Part shown: piece by piece, positions 24,174-32,794 of the stretch
How the letters are laid out: every line of letters begins with the position of its first letter
Numbering within the stretch: the first letter of the stretch is position 1
Assembly: GCA_927405585.1 (NCBI GenBank)
Contig: CAKMJS010000004.1
Location: 1-51,678 of the forward strand
Length of the DNA stretch: 51,678 bases
Origin: an uncultured Desulfosporosinus sp.
GTDB lineage: Bacteria; Bacillota; Desulfitobacteriia; Desulfitobacteriales; Desulfitobacteriaceae
Direction of reading: 5' to 3'
Notes under the pieces: model-generated
Databases searched by the model: none
What the model was told of the DNA's origin: nothing
What the model saw: only the letters and a program-made list of their open reading frames with translations
Translations under genes and position numbers: made by a program

Positions 24174-26604
24174 ACGAATTATTAGTAGTAAATTGAAAGG
24201 CATAGGGGATGTTGATTGGACATTTCCCAATGGCCCCGTTTTTATCTTTTGTGAAGATAGAAACAATCTAAAAACGTTAGGTACTTTACTTTATGATTTA
24301 TTTTATGAACAAATAACATCCCTTACTTTAAAAACTCAAAACAGCAAGGGTTTATTAGAGGTGTGGATAGCTGGAGATAAGTCTAGCTATCACATACGTC
24401 GAAACTACGATCAGCAGAGCAATGAATCAGTTAGCCCTTCAACTCTAGTAACTGATGAGGGGACGGGAGAGAAGGTGTCCTTGCCAGAAGATTTGACACT
24501 TGGAGAATACATATTTCAGCTTAATCAACTGACCTTTCGTCAGGGAGTGGTCGTTAACTGGCCGGTTAATAATCATCTGGATCATCTCAGACTACAGGTC
24601 AACAACCTTCGACAAGGGGGAGATGAAGGATTTTCGCTCATGAAAGTGAGAGCATCGCTGGCGGGAGCAAAAAAGCGAGTAAGCGAACAAAAAGGAAGTA
24701 TGGAACTAGTTAAGGCTGAGTTTGATGCACGGCGGAGTGATTGGGAAGCTGCACATCGACAGCAAGACGAGGAACGGTTGCTTCTCATTGAGATCAAGAA
24801 TCTGCAAGAAAATGAAGGGATTTTATCCGAGAGGATTGCATTAGGCCAAAGAATTCAGGAACGCTTAACGTTGCTTACCCTAAATCCTGACTATAGGGAG
24901 TTACGCCAGCTCCGTGAGGAGATATACCAACTAGAAGAGCGGCTTCGAGCTGTTGAGTCGAATTTGAGGACGCTTACGAATGAGTCAAAAGTTGATTGGA
25001 CATTGATTGAAACCCTGCGGGAAGAGTGTATTGAATGGGCAAGTCTTCAAGATCAGGTTGAACGTTTAGGTGCCCAAGCACAAATGCAGTCGGAACAAAT
25101 TGCTGAGCTAAAAGGTTCTTTACAAACGTCAGGATTCGAGGGATTGACGAATGGCGAAGACAAACGCTTGCTCACGGCGGAAACGGAAAGAGCTGAGGCT
25201 CAGGATGAACTTAATGAACTCACAATCTCCAAAAAGGATCTCGAGAATACTGAACGCATGTATTTAGAAGAGAAAGCCATTCTTTTAAATTTTGGAGATA
25301 TAGCAAGAGTAACTGAAACCGATAAAGTCAAGATTGAGCAACGAGAGAGGCACTTGAAGCAATGGCAAAGCTCAAAAATCGGAGGCTCGCTAGACCGAAA
25401 ACTTCGAAAACATTTTAAAGGAATTTGTATTGAAGAAAAGCTAGCGGATCGACTAAGCCAATACTACAAAGGCTATCAGACCTCAAATTTCGAGGAATTC
25501 ACGAGCCGACTTAAGGAGTTTCGCGACCAGCAAATGTTAGTTGAAAAACTACAAATCCAGATTGAGCGACTGCAAGAGAGAATAGTACGGGAAGATATGC
25601 TTCTCAAGACAGTGCTTTACCGCTCTGAAATCTTAAAACAAGCGTTTGCTGCGTCCAAGGTGTCAGATTTTCCTGAATGGTTAAACGGTTGGGAAGCATT
25701 CCAGATAAAAAAACAGCAATTGGGTCTTATGCTAAAGGAACAGCAGCTTTTACTGGAACAGTCCACCATGGCAGAGAAAAAGTTGTATATGTGCTCAGAA
25801 CAATTACGAGAAAAGTTGGAGACTTGGAACACACTTGGCACCGATAGAGACACAGTGCTAGTTACATTGTTTAAGGTTGCTAGCCATCTGCGGGCGAAAG
25901 GCGAGTCGGAGAGGGAAATCGCAGCGCATTCAAAGAAGTATAATAGCTTACTCGGCGATCGAAATATGGAACACCTTGTTAATAAATTGGAGCCTCTAGC
26001 CGATTTGGAGCGCGAATTACGGGTTTTCGATGACGAACGCTTGCTAGAACTAACCGCTTGGCAAGACGAACGCCTAGAAATTCGTAAGCAACGAGAAAAG
26101 TTAGAACAATGCCTTAAGGATAGCCATAAATTTATCTCGTTGACCACCTTAGAGAAAAAAATTGAAACTCTAAAACAACAATGGAAGGCCTACGAGAACT
26201 TGCACCGCGCTATAGATGATGCTCAACTCTTATTAGAATTATCCTGGCAAGAATGGGATACTAAGTACGGAAAGGTACTCAACAATGAAATGAAGTGGAT
26301 ATTGAGTAATATATCTTTCTCTATTGACCATGGAGCAATTCAAAGAGATCTGGCAAAGGTAAAGTGTGATTATTTTGCTTATCGTATGGCCCTTGCACAG
26401 TTAACCCTCGGCGGATACTTAGAAGCACCCTTGTTATTCTCAATAGGAGATTATGATGAGGGAGAAAGGTTCTGGGTAGATATTATTGAGTATTTCCGTA
26501 AACTCTCCCATACGAGGCAGATAATTTTTATCACCTCGGATCCTCAACTGGGGGAGAAACTTATTGGTTCCGGTTGGTCTTCCTTAAATATGAGACAAAA
26601 GTAA
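24163..26604 (+). CDS. SbcC/YhaN-like coiled-coil protein lacking ATPase motifs
   Basis: The 813-residue protein starts MRIERIISSKLKGIGDVDW, like the N-terminus of YhaN/SbcC ATPases. Two long coiled-coil stretches (about 150-330 and 400-700) and a C-terminal block follow. The P-loop site, expected as GPNEAGKST, reads CEDRNNLKT at residues 30-38. The Walker B region, expected as LILDD, reads LLFSIGDYD near 757-765. The LSxG signature reads DLAKVK. ATP binding therefore looks lost, although the IIFITSDP strand after Walker B survives. ATG at 24160 or 24163 overlaps the end of the SbcD-like gene; a TTG at 24142 is less likely. It is the partner of the upstream gene. Confidence 0.75.
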   Translation: MRIERIISSKLKGIGDVDWTFPNGPVFIFCEDRNNLKTLGTLLYDLFYEQITSLTLKTQNSKGLLEVWIAGDKSSYHIRRNYDQQSNESVSPSTLVTDEGTGEKVSLPEDLTLGEYIFQLNQLTFRQGVVVNWPVNNHLDHLRLQVNNLRQGGDEGFSLMKVRASLAGAKKRVSEQKGSMELVKAEFDARRSDWEAAHRQQDEERLLLIEIKNLQENEGILSERIALGQRIQERLTLLTLNPDYRELRQLREEIYQLEERLRAVESNLRTLTNESKVDWTLIETLREECIEWASLQDQVERLGAQAQMQSEQIAELKGSLQTSGFEGLTNGEDKRLLTAETERAEAQDELNELTISKKDLENTERMYLEEKAILLNFGDIARVTETDKVKIEQRERHLKQWQSSKIGGSLDRKLRKHFKGICIEEKLADRLSQYYKGYQTSNFEEFTSRLKEFRDQQMLVEKLQIQIERLQERIVREDMLLKTVLYRSEILKQAFAASKVSDFPEWLNGWEAFQIKKQQLGLMLKEQQLLLEQSTMAEKKLYMCSEQLREKLETWNTLGTDRDTVLVTLFKVASHLRAKGESEREIAAHSKKYNSLLGDRNMEHLVNKLEPLADLERELRVFDDERLLELTAWQDERLEIRKQREKLEQCLKDSHKFISLTTLEKKIETLKQQWKAYENLHRAIDDAQLLLELSWQEWDTKYGKVLNNEMKWILSNISFSIDHGAIQRDLAKVKCDYFAYRMALAQLTLGGYLEAPLLFSIGDYDEGERFWVDIIEYFRKLSHTRQIIFITSDPQLGEKLIGSGWSSLNMRQK

Positions 26605-26669
26605 ATATAGCCCATATATTTACCATAATATACTATTAAATGGCTTGTAAATGATTATACTTAGAATGT

Positions 26670-26706
26670 AAAAGTTCGGATAGAAGCAATACTATCCGAA
26701 CTTTTA
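26670..26706 (+). terminator. Terminator of the SbcCD-like operon
   Basis: AAAAGTTCGGATAG (from 26670) pairs with CTATCCGAACTTTT around an eight-base loop. Confidence 0.75.
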
Positions 26707-26733
26707 TGATTGGTTAATTTGATACTCTGTACC

Positions 26734-26766
26734 GAGGTCGCATGTTCAAACCTGAACGAGTGCACT
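26734..26766 (+). repeat. Degenerate remnant of the interspersed hairpin repeat
   Basis: GAGGTCGCATGTTCAAA, then TGAACGAGTGCACT, resemble the 3' end of the full copies (GATGTTCAAC, GAGTTCACT). It lies between two convergent genes. Confidence 0.35.
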
Positions 26767-26802
26767 GGTGAATATCTAATAATGTTATTTTAGAGGTTGA
26801 TT

Positions 26803-27465
26803 TCAACTGACAAGACTTTGATTATCTTTTAAATCTTGGTAAAAGTTTGCCTTTGCAGTATTATAGTAGGGTAGAACCCACAAAAACCCAATGCCCAAGG
26901 TTAGAATTCCGACAAGGAACCAGCCTAAAAAACTTAACCATAATCGAAACAGTTTTCCTTTATAGCCCGCCATCATGAATTTGCTTTGGTTTAAGGCTTC
27001 AAACGCGCTGAGCTGGGGGTTATCAGTCATAATATAATAGGACATAGAATACCGGAGATAAGCAATGATACCTGGAATGATTAAAAGTAGCGTCCATAAA
27101 AGCGTAAAAATTGTAATCATGATATTAAGGACAAAGGCTTTAATAAAAAACTTAAAGCCTCCAAATAAATCCTCAATAATTGGTCCTTCTTGTCGGATCA
27201 GTTTAAGGAAGTACCCAGCAACCCCCAGAGCGATTGGTCCTCCTAAAACTATGCTTAAGAGGTTTGAAATGCCATTGAAGGATGAAGGGGCAGCGGGGAC
27301 ACTTACTAATACACCATTTTGCCAAACATATTGGACTGTCTCGACAACCCCTCCACCCGCTGTCGTAAGAAGCCAAGCAATAAGACTCAGAATTGCAGCT
27401 TCAAGCCATTTGCCTTGTAGCTGTTTCTTAGCTCTACGTTTAAATTCACTGTTTGCTAGTAACAT
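26803..27465 (-). CDS. DUF975 family membrane protein
   Basis: The 220-residue protein opens with FKRRAKKQLQGKWLEAAI and has four to five hydrophobic segments with a Gly-rich hinge (IALGVAGYFLKLIRQ). EDLFGGFKFFIKAF and the helix near YLRYSMSYYIMTDNP are characteristic of DUF975. Family function is unknown. GGAG lies nine bases before the ATG. It is monocistronic. Confidence 0.85.
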   Translation of the reverse strand: MLLANSEFKRRAKKQLQGKWLEAAILSLIAWLLTTAGGGVVETVQYVWQNGVLVSVPAAPSSFNGISNLLSIVLGGPIALGVAGYFLKLIRQEGPIIEDLFGGFKFFIKAFVLNIMITIFTLLWTLLLIIPGIIAYLRYSMSYYIMTDNPQLSAFEALNQSKFMMAGYKGKLFRLWLSFLGWFLVGILTLGIGFLWVLPYYNTAKANFYQDLKDNQSLVS

Positions 27466-27574
27466 GGTTATTTCTCCTTTCCAACAATTTTCCCATTGTT
27501 GAGTACAGTATATTATCCCACTTTAGCTGTTAATACTCAACGATAATACTGAGTGTTGATATAGTTATTAGTTA

Positions 27575-28558
27575 TTAACGAGGTAGTACCCAAGTCTCTC
27601 CAGTTTCTTGGATAGCTACCTTTTCTGTTTGACCAGATGCAGCTTGGCGGAACCGAGCCATTGGTTCTTCCATAGGCTCTTGAGATAGTTTGAATGATCC
27701 CCAATGCATCGGTATAATCCATTTCGACGAGATTTCCTCGGCCATTTTCCAGGCCTGTTCCGGTGTAGCATGTCTTGCCTCAAAAGATTTTGGGGAGTAA
27801 GCTCCAATACCCATGATTGCTAGCTCAATCGGTATTCCAGCCAGTTGTTGTTTAATGAGTTCAGTGTACCCTGTATCTGCACCGAAAAAAAGACTTATAC
27901 CATTTTTAGATATGAGGAAACTGTTTGCTTCCATGCCTTTTCTCCAGGGTATTCTGGCTCCCCAGTGCTTGCCTTCAATCGCTTTGACGTTGACACCTGC
28001 AAAAGTCTTACTCTTTCTCCAGTGGAGTTCTTCAATAGTTTGATAGTTCATACCCTTCCACAAGGGAAGTGTATTTTCGGCAGTGACAGCAATCGTGTTG
28101 GCTGATTGAAGCTTGCGTAACGTCGGATAATCAAAGTGATCTGTATGAGCATGCGAAACAAGCAATAGATCAATTGGCCCCACTTCGTCGCTATTCAAAG
28201 CCGAAGCTATATACCGACTAGGTCCAATGGTAAAATTGCCAACAGGAGTAATCCCGATATTTGAAGTTAAGGCAGGATCAATGAGGATTCTAGTACCAAA
28301 GAAATTAAGTAAAAAACTGGCATGCCCGAGCCAAGCGATCGTGACTTCCCTGTCTGACCACTTTACAGGAGTTGGGGAAAAGTTAGGTTTAACCAATTTG
28401 ATTTTATCGTTAGCTTGGTCACCAAATACTTTATCTATAGCACTAATACCTCCGGTCAATCCCAGAGCCCCAAGCAGCCCTAATCCTATAAATTTCCGTC
28501 GGGAGTATAGTTTTATGGATTGGCGAATGGAATCTGCGGCTTGGTCTTGATTCTCCAA
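27575..28558 (-). CDS. Tat-targeted MBL-fold metal-dependent hydrolase
   Basis: The protein has a twin-arginine signal (YSRRKFIGLGLLGALG near residues 18-33) and an MBL fold: WLGHASFLLNF, SHAHTDHFDYPT, the later GADTGY and a final MHWGSFKLS. The layout is that of UlaG/NAPE-PLD-like hydrolases. An in-frame GTG at 28567 is the longest start, but AGGAG lies eight bases before the TTG at 28558, which I prefer (327 residues). Tat export suggests folding with metal before secretion. Substrate is unknown. It is not clearly in an operon. Confidence 0.82.
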   Translation of the reverse strand: MENQDQAADSIRQSIKLYSRRKFIGLGLLGALGLTGGISAIDKVFGDQANDKIKLVKPNFSPTPVKWSDREVTIAWLGHASFLLNFFGTRILIDPALTSNIGITPVGNFTIGPSRYIASALNSDEVGPIDLLLVSHAHTDHFDYPTLRKLQSANTIAVTAENTLPLWKGMNYQTIEELHWRKSKTFAGVNVKAIEGKHWGARIPWRKGMEANSFLISKNGISLFFGADTGYTELIKQQLAGIPIELAIMGIGAYSPKSFEARHATPEQAWKMAEEISSKWIIPMHWGSFKLSQEPMEEPMARFRQAASGQTEKVAIQETGETWVLPR

Positions 28559-28621
28559 GGAAATCACTCCTGTTTTAGGTTTGACAGTCTAAGCAATTTT
28601 AAAACCATTTAATAATCAATA

Positions 28622-29404
28622 CTATCTTCCCTTGAAAACAGGACTTCTTTTTTCGAGAAAGGCGGTAACCCCTTCCCGCAAATCTTCAGTACCGCAACAA
28701 TAAGTTGATTGAGCCTGTTCAAAGAGTAATCCTGTCGCGACACTGCTTTCATTAGCCAGATTAATTCCTTGTTTGGCAAATCGTATGGCAGCTGGCGGAA
28801 AATTCGCCATTTTATTGGCCAACTTCATCGCCCGCTTATTAAGATCTTCTTGTTTTACTAATATTTCAATTAGGCCAATCCTCAAGGCTTCCTCAGCATC
28901 AATCTCTTCACACCCCATGATAAGACGTTTTGCTTGACCAATGCCTACCAGATGTGTTAAGCGAGTCGTCCCTCCCATATCAGGAGATAAACCAAAACGT
29001 ACTTCAGGAAGAGAAAATTTTGCGTTATCTGCAGCAATTCGAATATCACATCCCAGAATAAGTTCAGTCGCCGAACCATAGCAAAAGCCGTGAACTGCTG
29101 CAATCACAGGTATAGGAAGTTCTTGCCAATAGGAATATAGTTTCTGCAACCACTCTAAATTATCCATAATAAACTTTGAGCTGACACCCTTCAGGAACTT
29201 AAGGTCTATACCAGCAGAGAAGTGATCACCATTAGCATTGATAACGATTCCTCCAAGGTCGCGGTCCGCACTAATCTCTTTTTGGATCTCCTCTAATTCA
29301 TAAAGGAAATCAGTGCCTACAAGATTAAATCCTTTGGCATTATCCAGAGTAATTATTCCGATTTTTCCTTCCTTGTTAAAGGCCAGATGTTTTCCATAGC
29401 TCAT
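28622..29404 (-). CDS. Enoyl-CoA hydratase/isomerase (crotonase) family protein
   Basis: The 260-residue protein has the crotonase fold: GIITLDNAKGFNLVG, oxyanion-hole blocks GDHFSAGIDLKFLKG and HGFCYGSATELILGCDIRIA, LPEVRFGLSPDMGGTTRL, and a C-terminal EGVTAFLEKRSPVFKG. The first catalytic Glu position is kept (PEVRFG). The second is Asp (SPDMGG), which is more common in isomerase-type members than in hydratases. The acyl substrate is unknown and no other beta-oxidation genes are near. GGGGGA precedes the ATG. Confidence 0.85.
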   Translation of the reverse strand: MSYGKHLAFNKEGKIGIITLDNAKGFNLVGTDFLYELEEIQKEISADRDLGGIVINANGDHFSAGIDLKFLKGVSSKFIMDNLEWLQKLYSYWQELPIPVIAAVHGFCYGSATELILGCDIRIAADNAKFSLPEVRFGLSPDMGGTTRLTHLVGIGQAKRLIMGCEEIDAEEALRIGLIEILVKQEDLNKRAMKLANKMANFPPAAIRFAKQGINLANESSVATGLLFEQAQSTYCCGTEDLREGVTAFLEKRSPVFKGR

Positions 29405-29658
29405 TTTATTTCCCCCATCCCTAATCTAATGTATTAGTTGTACTGTAATATACTTTACTGCGAAAATCTATGTCTTTTGACAATATGTAAAAAAATAAAT
29501 GAACAACAATTCACATCTACACTTGATTCGTTGTACTAAAGCTAAATTCAAATTAAATTCAAGACAATGAATGTTTGTTGATAAAGGTACAAAAAAAGAA
29601 TATTTTTGTTGCTAAGGGTAGAGGCTAAAGACAAAGAGCTAATAGATGGCTAGAAAGT

Positions 29659-30012
29659 ATGGATATAATAATGGGTAGAGTAATTATAGTTGAAGGAAAA
29701 ACCGATAAACAACGCTTATTGGAGATCTTGGCTGAACCAGTGGAGATCGTCTGTACCCATGGAACCTTGGGGCTGGATAAGCTAGAAGAGCTAATTGTTG
29801 AGTTTAGTGATGATGAGGTTTGCGTCCTCCTAGATGCAGATGATGCTGGCAATAAGGCTCGGCGATTATTTAAACAAGAGTTTCCCAACGTGCGTCACTT
29901 GTACACCCACAGGATGTACCGCGAGGTTGCGACTACACCATTAAATGTTTTGGTAAAGATCCTGGAAGGTGCCTACTTTGCTGTGAGGCTACCGGACAGT
30001 GAATACTTGTAG
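29659..30012 (+). CDS. Stand-alone Toprim-domain protein
   Basis: The 117-residue protein is a minimal Toprim fold: GRVIIVEGKTDK supplies the catalytic Glu, and VCVLLDADDAGNKARRLFKQ supplies the D-x-D metal site. RNase M5, DnaG and topoisomerases share this domain, but no other domain is attached. It is close to small RNase M5-like proteins of clostridia. The start may be ATG 29659 or ATG 29671; neither has a strong ribosome site. Upstream (29405-29658) holds no gene. A terminator follows at 30071. Confidence 0.75.
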   Translation: MDIIMGRVIIVEGKTDKQRLLEILAEPVEIVCTHGTLGLDKLEELIVEFSDDEVCVLLDADDAGNKARRLFKQEFPNVRHLYTHRMYREVATTPLNVLVKILEGAYFAVRLPDSEYL

Positions 30013-30070
30013 TATTACGCAATTTCATAAAGAAGCACTTCGCCCACAATTAACTCGAACAGTGAAAACT

Positions 30071-30118
30071 ATACCCACTAAGGTAGAATGAATGAAGCAT
30101 CTATCATAGTGGGTATTT
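30071..30118 (+). terminator. Hairpin terminator after the Toprim gene
   Basis: ATACCCACTA (30071-30080) pairs with TAGTGGGTAT (30107-30116), followed by TT. Confidence 0.5.
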
Positions 30119-30145
30119 GCTACCTATGATACGCATTTTTTAAAA

Positions 30146-30164
30146 GTCACAAATATGTCACAAA
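30146..30164 (+). promoter_or_regulatory. Direct repeat, candidate response-regulator box
   Basis: GTCACAAA occurs at 30146-30153 and again at 30157-30164, an 11-base period. That is one helical turn, as expected for OmpR/PhoB dimers. It lies 50 bases before the response-regulator start, so autoregulation is plausible. Confidence 0.5.
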
Positions 30165-30213
30165 AAATATATGGATTAGTGGTAATATTAGAGCCATGAG
30201 AGGGGGCAAAATT

Positions 30214-30906
30214 TTGAGTAAGTATCTATTGATTGCAGATGACAACGATGGCATTATCGATATACTAAAAACCTATGTTATGAAAGAAGGCTTTTCACCG
30301 CTTATTGCACATGATGGGGAAGAGGCACTCAAAATGTTTGCGGAATATAATCCACTGCTAATATTACTTGATGTCATGATGCCGAAAAAGGATGGTTTTG
30401 AGGTGTGCAAGCTGATTCGCCAAAATTCTACAGTACCCATTATCATGATTACTGCCAAAGGAGAAGATCGAGATCGCATCTTGGGACTTGATATCGGTGC
30501 AGATGACTATATTGTTAAGCCCTTCAGCCCCGGAGAGGTCATGGCTAGGATCCGTGCTGTCTTAAGGCGCCTCGATATTTCAGAGGAGCAAAGCGAAGAT
30601 ATTATCTACCACCCCGGCCTAAAAATTAACCTGTCTGATTATGAAGTGATGATAAATGGGCAGCCAATCAATCTTACAAAGAAAGAAATCGAGATTTTAT
30701 GGATTTTGGCTTCTAACCCTGGAAAAGTATTCTCACGGGATAACCTTTTAAGCAGCGTGTGGGGTTATGAGTACTTTGGCGATGCACGTACTGTAGATAC
30801 CCATATCAAGAGACTTAGATCAAAAATAAACCTTCCTGAAGACTTTAGCTGGGACATCAAAACCATCTGGGGTGTTGGGTATAAATTTGAGGTAAAGAAT
30901 GTTTAA
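30214..30906 (+). CDS. OmpR/PhoB-family response regulator
   Basis: The receiver domain has ADDND, the phospho-acceptor Asp near residue 53 (LLDVMMPKKDG), MITAKGED and DYIVKPFSP. A winged-helix DNA-binding domain follows: LTKKEIEILWILASNPGKVFSRDNLLSSVWGY and RTVDTHIKRLR. An ATG at 30196 gives a longer frame, but GAGGGGG at 30199-30206 lies eight bases before the TTG at 30214 (230 residues). It overlaps the histidine kinase by eight bases, so they are translationally coupled. Confidence 0.9.
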   Translation: MSKYLLIADDNDGIIDILKTYVMKEGFSPLIAHDGEEALKMFAEYNPLLILLDVMMPKKDGFEVCKLIRQNSTVPIIMITAKGEDRDRILGLDIGADDYIVKPFSPGEVMARIRAVLRRLDISEEQSEDIIYHPGLKINLSDYEVMINGQPINLTKKEIEILWILASNPGKVFSRDNLLSSVWGYEYFGDARTVDTHIKRLRSKINLPEDFSWDIKTIWGVGYKFEVKNV

Positions 30907-32692
30907 AAAAAGGATTGCTTTCAAATTAACAGCAGGCTTTGTAGTCATTGTGCTTGTATCCATGATGACCCTAGGAATATTCTTTATTCAAATGTTTCGA
31001 GAATATGCCTTTGATAGCCGTGAAAAATCTATGCTGGCATATGCCCATAGTATAGCTGAGGTCGTCGCGGAGTACTCTCAAAGTAATAGCCAGATGCCGG
31101 GTTTCGGTGGATATATGCGCTCTCTTGACACACTAACTGAGTCAAAAGTCTGGATTACAGACAGCAAAGGGAATCTTTCCCTAATGTCGGGTATGGGGAA
31201 TGGCATGGGACAAGGACGTTCAAATAATTCTGTGCCATTACCGAGCGAAGCAGAATACGTAATTCGAGAGGTTCTAACGGGTAAGGAATCCGTCAGTGAA
31301 AGTTTTAGCAGTGTCTACAACGAAGCTACAATAACCGTGGGAGTTCCTATCGTTGCTACCAACCAAACAATCATTGGCTCGGTACTACTTCATTCGCCTG
31401 TAACAGGGGTGACAGAAACACTGAATAAAGCGGTGAGTATTCTGGCGGTGAGTATTCTTGCCGCGCTGATGCTTGCTATAGGTTTGGGAATATTCTATTC
31501 GCTACTCTTTACCCGTCCCTTGAAAGCTATGAACCAAACCGCTCTTGAAATAGCAAGGGGTAACTATTCAGCAAGAACTGGTGTAAACCGCTTGGATGAA
31601 TTGGGTCAGCTTGGGAATTCCCTGGACGCCCTCGCTTCTAAGCTTGGCTCAACCATTAATCAGCTTTTTCAAGAAAAAGGAAAACTCAACGACATCATAT
31701 CGAGTATTTCGGAAGGAATCGTTGCTTTTGACACGAATCTCAATCCAGTGAGTGTCAACTCCGCGCTCTCGGAAATCATGAACAAACCTATTCCATACTT
31801 ACTGGAAGACTTAGAGAAAGACCTTAATAAGTTAGACATTAAGACAATGGTTAATAAAACGATAGAAGACAAGAAGTCCTTGCAAGTCCTCAAAGACTGG
31901 AGAGGAAAAAAGCTCATGTTTACCTTCTCACCGATCATTGACAACTCTGGAACTGTGACGGGGAGCGTTGCACTGGTTCAAGATATTAGCGAAAGTGAGC
32001 GACTGGAACAATTACGACGCGATTTTGTGGCCAATGTGTCTCATGAATTCAGAACTCCATTGACCGTAATTCGTGGTTCCCTGGAAGCTATGGTAGATGG
32101 TACAGTCGAAAACAGTGAGGATATTGAACGTTATCATCAAAGAATGCTCTCAGAAACCCGAGTTTTAGAACGACTGGTAGGAGACCTACTGGAACTTTCC
32201 CGCCTCCAGACCGGCAAAATTTCTATGAATAAAGAAAGGATTCATATCCCCAGCCTTTTTGCAGATGCGCTTAGGAGTCTTCAAATAATTGCCGAAAAAA
32301 AAGGTATTACCTTAGAGCATCTGTCCGAACAAAATATACCACCGTTTCTGGGTGATTATGACCGTTTAAGGCAATTGTTTGTAATATTCTTGGATAATGC
32401 AGTTCAGTATTCCCCCGAAAACAGCAAGGTGACTGTGGAAACATGTCTTACTGAGTTCAATACACTATCTATCATCATTCGGGATCAAGGGTATGGTATC
32501 GCTGCAGAAGAACTGACCCACATCTGGGATCGCTTTTACAAGGTTGATGCTTCACGCAAAGGCAAAGGGACTGGGTTGGGTCTTGCTATCGCAAAACACT
32601 TAATTGAACTTCATGAGGGTTTAGTAACAGTACAGAGCGAGCTGAATAGGGGGACTGTAATAGCGATTAAATTGCCAATCATACCATGTTAA
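30899..32692 (+). CDS. PhoR/WalK-type membrane histidine kinase
   Basis: The 597-residue kinase has helix 1 at about 10-33, an extracytoplasmic sensor region to about 175, helix 2 at about 178-205, HAMP, and PAS near 260-370. HisKA follows with the phospho-acceptor His382 in NVSHEFRTPLT, then HATPase_c with FLDNAVQYSPE, DQGYGIA, RFYKVDASRKGKGTGLGLAI. The sensor part has a Met/Gly-rich stretch (MSGMGNGMGQG), which might bind metal; that is a guess. It is co-transcribed with the upstream response regulator. The stimulus is unknown. Confidence 0.9.
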   Translation: MFKKRIAFKLTAGFVVIVLVSMMTLGIFFIQMFREYAFDSREKSMLAYAHSIAEVVAEYSQSNSQMPGFGGYMRSLDTLTESKVWITDSKGNLSLMSGMGNGMGQGRSNNSVPLPSEAEYVIREVLTGKESVSESFSSVYNEATITVGVPIVATNQTIIGSVLLHSPVTGVTETLNKAVSILAVSILAALMLAIGLGIFYSLLFTRPLKAMNQTALEIARGNYSARTGVNRLDELGQLGNSLDALASKLGSTINQLFQEKGKLNDIISSISEGIVAFDTNLNPVSVNSALSEIMNKPIPYLLEDLEKDLNKLDIKTMVNKTIEDKKSLQVLKDWRGKKLMFTFSPIIDNSGTVTGSVALVQDISESERLEQLRRDFVANVSHEFRTPLTVIRGSLEAMVDGTVENSEDIERYHQRMLSETRVLERLVGDLLELSRLQTGKISMNKERIHIPSLFADALRSLQIIAEKKGITLEHLSEQNIPPFLGDYDRLRQLFVIFLDNAVQYSPENSKVTVETCLTEFNTLSIIIRDQGYGIAAEELTHIWDRFYKVDASRKGKGTGLGLAIAKHLIELHEGLVTVQSELNRGTVIAIKLPIIPC

Positions 32693-32794
32693 ACTATTCA
32701 TTATTTGATTAAAGATGATAATAATCGTATATTAATATTGGTAGTTCAATTCTTTAGAAATACATTGATCCGCTGAGAAATGGAGAGGGGTACA

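Noticed and set aside
25617-26147. Minus-strand 176-codon Ser-rich frame in the SbcC-like gene
   Set aside because: Long shadow frames are expected opposite charged coiled-coil sequence. No ribosome site is present.
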